Positions 59,623-64,000 of a stretch of DNA of 64,000 bases are shown one piece after another. The notes under the pieces are model-generated. The model searched no databases, was not told the origin of the DNA, and saw nothing but the letters and a program-made list of their open reading frames with translations. The position numbers were made by a program, and so were the translations under genes. The DNA is from Methyloligella solikamskensis. GTDB taxonomy: Bacteria; Pseudomonadota; Alphaproteobacteria; Rhizobiales; Methyloligellaceae. The stretch is taken from the NCBI RefSeq assembly GCF_042676065.1, contig NZ_JBHTJO010000001.1:1922001-1986000 (forward strand), written 5' to 3'. Numbering within the stretch: position 1 is the stretch's first letter; each line of letters opens with the position of its first letter.

Positions 59623-60180
59623 TCAAGGGCTTGTCTCGGAAAGTCGCCTCAGCCTGTCGTGGCGGGGGTTGCCCGGAAGCGCATCGAGAAGTTCGGTGAC
59701 CGATTGCCGGAGCACCGGGTGGCGCCACTGAGGCGCGATGTCCTCCAGGGGAACGAGGACGAAAGGCCGCATATGGGTTTGCGGGTGCGGCAGGGTGAGC
59801 TTGCGCGGGCCGGCGCCTGCCATCACCGCATTGATGCCGCGCCAGCCGGAGATGCGGCCGCCGTAGTCCAGGATATCCAGATCGAGATTGCGGGCACCCC
59901 ACGGGGCGTTTCGCCCCCGGCGTCCGGCTTCAGACTCCAGGCGCTTGAGCTTCCGCAGCAAGGCTTCCGGCGGCATATGGGTGGCAATCTCCGCAACCGC
60001 GTTGACGTAGGGCGGCTGGCCCGGCTGGCCGATGGCCTCGCTCTCATAGAGCGGTGACAGTCGGATTACAGACTTGCCGCCCCGGTCCAGCTCACGAACC
60101 GCGCGCTGCACAGCCTGAAGTGGCGATCCCCACGGGCCCGGCAGATTGGCGCCGAGCGCGATGAGCGCATTTCCCCTCAC
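59623..60180 (-). CDS. folK: 2-amino-4-hydroxy-6-hydroxymethyldihydropteridine pyrophosphokinase
   Basis: 185 aa from a GTG at 60180, which has GGAGG 8 nt upstream; the ATG at 60216 lacks one. HPPK landmarks are ALIALGANLPGPWGSPLQ at the start, YESEAIG, QPPYVNAVAEIAT, GRRGRNAPWGARNLDLDIL with the Mg-binding aspartates, and LPHPQTHMRPFVLVPL. It pyrophosphorylates the pterin for folate synthesis, a pool also used by glyA in this window. It lies 98 bp upstream of rpoZ. Confidence 0.94.
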   Translation of the reverse strand: MRGNALIALGANLPGPWGSPLQAVQRAVRELDRGGKSVIRLSPLYESEAIGQPGQPPYVNAVAEIATHMPPEALLRKLKRLESEAGRRGRNAPWGARNLDLDILDYGGRISGWRGINAVMAGAGPRKLTLPHPQTHMRPFVLVPLEDIAPQWRHPVLRQSVTELLDALPGNPRHDRLRRLSETSP

Positions 60181-60286
60181 GCTGGCTTCCTCCGATGGAA
60201 CCCGACCCGCAGGCAAATGGGTTGAATCAGTACTGTCATGAACCCGCTCGCTGTTTCCGCGTTTATTTCGCTAAATAGGAGTTTCA

Positions 60287-60910
60287 ATGCAATTCTACGC
60301 CACGGAGCGCGTAGCCCTTTTTGTGGACGGCGCCAATCTATATGCGGCGGCGAAAGCGCTCGGTTTCGATATTGATTACAAACGGCTTCTCGCCCTTTTC
60401 GGATCGCAGGCCCGGCTTGTGCGCGCGCTTTACTACACGGCGCTCGCCGACGAGCAGGAGTACTCCTCCATCCGTCCACTGATCGATTGGCTCGACTATA
60501 ACGGGTACACCATGGTCACCAAGCCGACCAAGGAGTTCACCGATGCGGCCGGTCGCAGGCGGATCAAGGGGAACATGGATATCGAGCTCGCGGTCGATGC
60601 CATGGAGCTTGCCGAATATCTCGATCATCTCGTGATCTTCTCCGGCGACGGCGATTTCCGCTCGCTGGTCGAGGCGCTGCAGCATCGCGGCCGCCGCGTC
60701 AGCGTGGTTTCCACCCTGATGACAAACCCTCCGATGGTGGCAGACGAGCTTCGCCGGCAAGCGGACCAGTTCATCGATCTGGCCGACCTTCAGGAGGAGA
60801 TCGGCCGCGATCCGAATGAGCGGTTCAACAAGGAGCCGCGGCGGCGGCCTGAGCTCAACCCCCAGGATGACGACAGCTTCGAATCGGACGACGATCTGAT
60901 CGAGACTTGA
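60287..60910 (+). CDS. NYN (LabA/DUF88) domain protein
   Basis: 207 aa. The PIN-like NYN core has the four acidic positions of the family: D14 (ALFVDGANLYAA), D98 (GNMDIELAVDAM), D121 and D123 (VIFSGDGDFRSLVEAL). These normally bind Mg and suggest RNase activity. The last 40 residues are acidic and disordered (LNPQDDDSFESDDD). Relatives occur beside smpB/rpoZ genes in rhizobia. LabA of cyanobacteria acts in circadian output, but the enzymatic target here is unknown. It starts divergently from folK, 106 bp away. Confidence 0.88.
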   Translation: MQFYATERVALFVDGANLYAAAKALGFDIDYKRLLALFGSQARLVRALYYTALADEQEYSSIRPLIDWLDYNGYTMVTKPTKEFTDAAGRRRIKGNMDIELAVDAMELAEYLDHLVIFSGDGDFRSLVEALQHRGRRVSVVSTLMTNPPMVADELRRQADQFIDLADLQEEIGRDPNERFNKEPRRRPELNPQDDDSFESDDDLIET

Positions 60911-60972
60911 ATCGGCTCCGGCTGAGGCCGACTCTGGCTGTAGGGAATTTTTGGGTTTAGAGGCCGCGCATC

Positions 60973-61869
60973 ATGAAAATCGGATTTGTTGGGCTCGGCT
61001 CCATGGGAAGTGCCATGGCGCCACATCTCGTTGCCGCCGGGAAGCCGCTGAGCGTTCATAACCGCACCAAGGCGAAAGCGGACAAGCTGGTCGCCGACGG
61101 GGCTGTGTTCGCCGAAACCCCCGGCGATGCCGCCCGGGGCGAAGTCGTGATCACCATGCTCTCCGACGACGCGGCGGTGGAAGAGACCGTGTTCGGCAAG
61201 GACGGAATCCTGGAGGCTCTGCCCAAGGGCTCCACCCATATTTCCATGAGCACCATCAGTGTGGCGTTGTCGGAACGGCTCGCCGCGGCCCATGCCGAGG
61301 CCGGTCAGGAATTCGTTTCAGCGCCGGTGTTCGGCCGGCCCGATGCGGCAGCGGCCGGCAAGCTCTTCATCGTGGCGGCAGGACCGGCGGAGGTTTTGGA
61401 TCTCTGCCAATCGATTTTCGAGACCCTCGGTCAGCGCACCTTCTTCTTCGGTGAGGAGCCGGCCAAGGCCAATCTGGTGAAGCTGTCGGGAAACTTCCTG
61501 ATTGCGTCGACGATCGAGTCCCTGGCCGAGGCTTTCGCGCTTGTGGGCAAGGCGGGTATCGATCCCCACGCCTATCTGGAGCTACTCACGGAGACCCTGT
61601 TCTCCGCCCCCGTCTATAAGACCTATGGCGGGCTGATCGCCGACGAGCGCTACACGCCGCCGGGCTTCACCGCCAAGCTCGGCCATAAGGATGTCGGCCT
61701 GGCGCTGGATGCGGCGGAGGATCTGCAGGTGCCCATGGGAATGGCCAGCCTGATCTCGGAGCGCTTTCTCACGCTGATGGCCGCCGGCGCCGGCGATCTC
61801 GACTGGTCGGCGCTCGGCAAGCTCGCCAAGCGCGATGCCGGCGACGACAAACCTCTTTCCGACGGATGA
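60973..61869 (+). CDS. NAD(P)-dependent oxidoreductase, 3-hydroxyisobutyrate dehydrogenase family
   Basis: 298 aa. The N-terminal Rossmann motif is KIGFVGLGSMGSAMAPHLVAAG (residues 2-23). Then come VITMLSDDAAVEETVF, the substrate-side segment SAPVFGRPDAAAAGKLFIVA, and the catalytic lysine in VKLSGNFLIAS (about residue 170). It is a beta-hydroxyacid dehydrogenase, and substrate may be hydroxyisobutyrate, glyoxylate/succinate semialdehyde or an unknown one. It overlaps the uracil-DNA glycosylase gene by 4 bp, so they are translated together. Confidence 0.88.
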   Translation: MKIGFVGLGSMGSAMAPHLVAAGKPLSVHNRTKAKADKLVADGAVFAETPGDAARGEVVITMLSDDAAVEETVFGKDGILEALPKGSTHISMSTISVALSERLAAAHAEAGQEFVSAPVFGRPDAAAAGKLFIVAAGPAEVLDLCQSIFETLGQRTFFFGEEPAKANLVKLSGNFLIASTIESLAEAFALVGKAGIDPHAYLELLTETLFSAPVYKTYGGLIADERYTPPGFTAKLGHKDVGLALDAAEDLQVPMGMASLISERFLTLMAAGAGDLDWSALGKLAKRDAGDDKPLSDG

Positions 61870-62540
61870 GCGGCGCGGCACAGGCCCGCGTGGGCGCAGA
61901 CGATGCGCCGCCCGAACCGGCAGAAGATTGTCCCCTCTGCCCGCGGCTCGTCGAATTCCGTCAAGACAACGCTGCGAAGCATCCCGACTGGTTCAACGGC
62001 GCTGTGCCGTCCTTCGGCGGTGAGGACGCGCGGCTTTTGATCGTCGGGCTTGCGCCCGGCCTTCAGGGCGCGAACCGCACCGGCGTGCCCTTCATGGGGG
62101 ATTTCGCCGGCGATCTTCTCTATCCGACGCTGATGAAGTTCGGGCTGGCGCGGGGCGAGCATACGCCAGAGCAGCCGCACGCCCTGGAGCTGGTCGACTG
62201 CATGATCAGCAATGCGGTGCGCTGTGTGCCGCCGGCCAACAAGCCGACCACGGCGGAGATCAAGGAATGCCGCCGGTTCCTGGAAGCGCGGAGCGCGCGC
62301 CTGCCGAATCTCCGGATGATCCTGGCCCTGGGCCGCATCGCTCATGACAGCGTGGTGCGTACCTTGGGGCTGAAGCTGAAGGAGGCGCCGTTCGGCCACG
62401 GGGCGGTGCATGAAGTGGCCGGCCTCACCCTCGTCGATAGCTATCACTGCTCCCGCTACAACACGAACACCGGCGTGCTGACGACGGAGATGTTCGAAGC
62501 CGTGATCGGCGACATCGCCGGGCGGCTTCGGACGGGCTAG
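61866..62540 (+). CDS. Uracil-DNA glycosylase family 5 (UdgB-like)
   Basis: 224 aa, overlapping the upstream dehydrogenase gene by 4 bp. The Fe-S type Cys pair CPLCPRLVEFR is near residue 22, with further cysteines at CMISNAVRC. Motif 1 reads LLIVGLAPGLQGANRTGVPFMGD, the family 5 (UDGb) signature with Ala in place of the usual active Asp. The later conserved strand is LTLVDSYHCSRYNTNTGVL. It removes uracil and other deaminated bases from DNA. Its stop overlaps the convergent peroxiredoxin-like gene by 4 bp. Confidence 0.92.
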   Translation: MSGAAQARVGADDAPPEPAEDCPLCPRLVEFRQDNAAKHPDWFNGAVPSFGGEDARLLIVGLAPGLQGANRTGVPFMGDFAGDLLYPTLMKFGLARGEHTPEQPHALELVDCMISNAVRCVPPANKPTTAEIKECRRFLEARSARLPNLRMILALGRIAHDSVVRTLGLKLKEAPFGHGAVHEVAGLTLVDSYHCSRYNTNTGVLTTEMFEAVIGDIAGRLRTG

Positions 62541-63022
62541 CCGAGACGGTTCAGAAGATCCGCGGCGTGGCCAGCCGGGTCGTCGACGGGTGCGAAGATC
62601 TCCTCGGCCCCGCCGTTCTCGATCAGAACCGTCGCGCGTTTCAGATAGATCTCGCCGCCGGTCTCGAAGGTTTCGGCCTCAAGCGCCGGCCAAAGTTCAT
62701 CCTTTGCGTCGCTGAGCAGCGGGAATGGCAGGGACAGGCGTTCACTGAGCTCCTGCTGCCATGCGGTATCCTGGCGGCTGAGGCCGAACAGCGCGATGCT
62801 CATTTCTCGGAAGCTGGCGGACAGATCGCGGAAGCCCTCCAGCTCCGGTGTCGAGCCATGAGCGCCGGGGATATCGTCCCAGCGGGGCGGATTCGGCACG
62901 CCCGGGCGGCCGGTCCAGGGATAGAGGATGAGCAGCGCCCTGCCCTTGTGGGCACTTAGGTCGACCGATCCGCCTTGGGTCGACGGCAACGCGACGGACG
63001 GCAGCTTCAGACCTTTGCGCAT
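62537..63022 (-). CDS. Cysteine-free peroxiredoxin-like protein
   Basis: 161 aa thioredoxin-like fold. The segment RALLILYPWTGRPGVPNPPRWDDIPGAHGSTPELEGFRD (residues 28-66) aligns with the peroxiredoxin active-site loop. The peroxidatic cysteine position is Ser57, in GAHGSTPEL, where active BCP/Q-type enzymes have PGCT. There is no cysteine in the whole protein, so it cannot be a thiol peroxidase. Downstream FGLSRQDTAWQQELSERLSLPFPLLSDA is the family region. A redox-independent or regulatory role is likely, but the substrate is unknown. It lies 10 bp after smpB on the same strand. Confidence 0.82.
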   Translation of the reverse strand: MRKGLKLPSVALPSTQGGSVDLSAHKGRALLILYPWTGRPGVPNPPRWDDIPGAHGSTPELEGFRDLSASFREMSIALFGLSRQDTAWQQELSERLSLPFPLLSDAKDELWPALEAETFETGGEIYLKRATVLIENGGAEEIFAPVDDPAGHAADLLNRLG

Positions 63023-63032
63023 GGCGGGCTGT

Positions 63033-63503
63033 CTAGCCCTGCTCGCGCATGATGCGCGCCTTCTGGCGATCCCAATCCCGCTTCTTCTCGGTCTCGCGCT
63101 TGTCGTGGAGCTTCTTGCCCTTGCCGATGCCGAGCTTCACCTTGGCGATGCCCCGGGAGTTGAAATACATGGTCAGCGGAACGACCGTGATGCCTTCCCG
63201 CTGGATGGCGCCGGCGAGCTTGCCGACCTCTTTTTGGTGGAGCAGCAGCTTGCGGCGGCGCTTGGGGTCGTGGTTCTCACGGCCGGCTTGCGCGTATTCG
63301 GCGATGTGGGAGTTGATCAGCCACATCTCGCCGTCTTCCGCGGAAGCATAGGACTCCGCGATATTCGCCTTGCCGTTCCGCAAGGACTTCACCTCCGAGC
63401 CTTCCAGCACCAGCCCTGCTTCCAGGGTCTCGCCGATCTCGTAGTTGAAGCGTGCCTTGCGGTTCTCGGCGACGGTTTTGCTCGTGCCGCGTTTCTGGGC
63501 CAT
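63033..63503 (-). CDS. smpB: SsrA-binding protein SmpB
   Basis: 156 aa. The core begins KTVAENRKARFNYEIGETLEAGLVLEGSEVKSLR, split here at its boundaries (residues 9-42). It continues with NGKANIAESYA, AQAGRENHDPKRRRKLLLHQKE and the basic C-terminal tail GIGKGKKLHDKRETEKKRDW, which enters the A site. It carries tmRNA to stalled ribosomes. The tmRNA gene itself is not in the window. It lies 31 bp after dapA on the same strand. Confidence 0.96.
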   Translation of the reverse strand: MAQKRGTSKTVAENRKARFNYEIGETLEAGLVLEGSEVKSLRNGKANIAESYASAEDGEMWLINSHIAEYAQAGRENHDPKRRRKLLLHQKEVGKLAGAIQREGITVVPLTMYFNSRGIAKVKLGIGKGKKLHDKRETEKKRDWDRQKARIMREQG

Positions 63504-63534
63504 TGGAATCGACCTTGGATGCGTCTTTCGGCGC

Positions 63535-64000
63535 TTAGCCGGAAATCAGCCCCGCCTTCACCAGGGCGTCGTCGACGCGCTGCCGTGTGGACTCTGCGAT
63601 CGGCGCGAGCGGCAGACGGGTCTCGCCGCTGCACAGGCCGAGCCGCTCGGCGGCGTATTTCACCGGGCCGGGATTGGACTCCACGAAAAGCGCCTCATGC
63701 ACCGGCATGAGGATATCCTGGATCTCCAGCGCGCGCTTGTAGTCGCCCTTCAGGCAGACCTCGTGGAACTCCGAGCAGAGCTTCGGCGCGATGTTGGCGG
63801 TGACCGAGATGCAGCCCACGCCGCCATGGGCGTTGAAGGCGAGCGCGGTGCCATCCTCGCCGGAGAGCTGGATGAACTCCGGCCCCATGGCCATGCGCTG
63901 CTGGCTCACCCGCTGCAGATTGGCGGTCGCGTCCTTCACGCCGATGATGTTGGGCAGCTCGAAGAGCCGCGCCATGGTCTCCACGGACATGTCCACCACG
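63535..64000 (-). CDS. dapA: 4-hydroxy-tetrahydrodipicolinate synthase, C-terminal part (cut by window edge)
   Basis: The frame is open from the stop at 63535 to the right edge, so the N-terminus is missing. The visible 155 residues include NIIGVKDATANL, with the Schiff-base lysine, then LSGEDGTALAFNAHGGVGCISVTANIAPKL and ESNPGPVKYAAERLGL, all DapA signatures. It condenses pyruvate with aspartate semialdehyde, the first step to diaminopimelate and lysine. The substrate is the same intermediate used by hom at the other end of the window. dapA-smpB is a common alphaproteobacterial pair. Confidence 0.94.
   Translation of the reverse strand, partial: VVDMSVETMARLFELPNIIGVKDATANLQRVSQQRMAMGPEFIQLSGEDGTALAFNAHGGVGCISVTANIAPKLCSEFHEVCLKGDYKRALEIQDILMPVHEALFVESNPGPVKYAAERLGLCSGETRLPLAPIAESTRQRVDDALVKAGLISG

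Noticed and set aside
1..64000. CRISPR arrays, insertion sequences, prophage or defence genes
   Set aside because: No regularly spaced repeats, transposase, terminal repeats, phage genes or nuclease/toxin modules were recognised.

Overview
This 64 kb window is a gene-dense, roughly 63-65% GC chromosomal segment of an alphaproteobacterium, most likely from the Hyphomicrobiales (Rhizobiales) or a close neighbour. Evidence for this includes 5-aminolevulinate synthase (HemA), a CBP3-type ubiquinol-cytochrome c chaperone, type-2 CtaA (COX15), the MarR regulator LdtR with its L,D-transpeptidase, DUF2842, and conserved gene orders (hom-glpX-recJ; glyA-nrdR-ribDE-ribB-ribH-nusB-thiL; YceD-plsX-fabH-ihfA-merR; rpoZ-rsh-pdxJ-acpS-lepB-rnc-era-recO). 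There is no insertion sequence, prophage, integrase or CRISPR array. Genus cannot be fixed from the sequence alone.

Layout. 1-4.4 kb: recJ (cut by the left edge), glpX, hom and an AlaC-like aminotransferase on the minus strand, then a small lipoprotein. 4.6-7.1 kb: a small membrane protein, class I PHA synthase and another small membrane protein. 7.1-9.2 kb: argC, rpsI, rplM. 9.4-13.6 kb: enoyl-CoA hydratase, CoA-binding protein and O-acetylhomoserine sulfhydrylase on plus, then ctaA and DUF2842. 13.6-23.7 kb: a compact exopolysaccharide locus (deacetylase, CelD-type acetyltransferase, Wzz-like co-polymerase fused to a degenerate BY-kinase domain, Wza-like export lipoprotein, one GT4 glycosyltransferase, an initiating sugar-phosphate transferase and a Wzy-like polymerase/ligase). 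23.8 kb: tRNA-Pro(GGG). 24.0-28.4 kb: merR, ihfA, fabH, plsX, YceD-like and the CBP3 chaperone, with bamE divergent. 29.1-39.9 kb: hppA, thiL, nusB, ribH, ribB(X), ribE, ribD, nrdR, glyA, hemA. 40.0-48.3 kb: ldtP and ldtR, a HIBCH-like hydrolase, an extensin-like protein, hemB, a secreted protein, an RDD protein and bpt. 48.3-64 kb: parC, a GYF-TM2 protein, recO, era, rnc, lepB, acpS, pdxJ, DUF2062, rsh, rpoZ, folK, a NYN-domain protein, a hydroxyisobutyrate-dehydrogenase-like protein, a family 5 uracil-DNA glycosylase, a cysteine-free peroxiredoxin-like protein, smpB and dapA (cut by the right edge).

How the genes work together. Most of the window is housekeeping: one-carbon and flavin supply (glyA, rib genes), tetrapyrrole and respiratory-chain assembly (hemA, hemB, ctaA, CBP3), phospholipid and fatty-acid initiation (plsX, fabH, acpS), RNA/GTPase/signal-peptidase functions and the stringent response (rpoZ-rsh). 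Accessory content is concentrated in the exopolysaccharide locus, PHA storage, cell-wall L,D-crosslinking under LdtR, and a few poorly understood proteins. The items most worth a second look are the Wzz-pseudokinase fusion in a flippase-less exopolysaccharide cluster, the peroxiredoxin-like protein with no cysteine, the GYF-TM2 protein between recO and parC, the RibB protein with a zinc-site-less cyclohydrolase domain, a terminator-bearing leader ahead of glyA, and a perfect palindrome ahead of ldtR. I do not see a clearly new multi-gene system such as a defence island.
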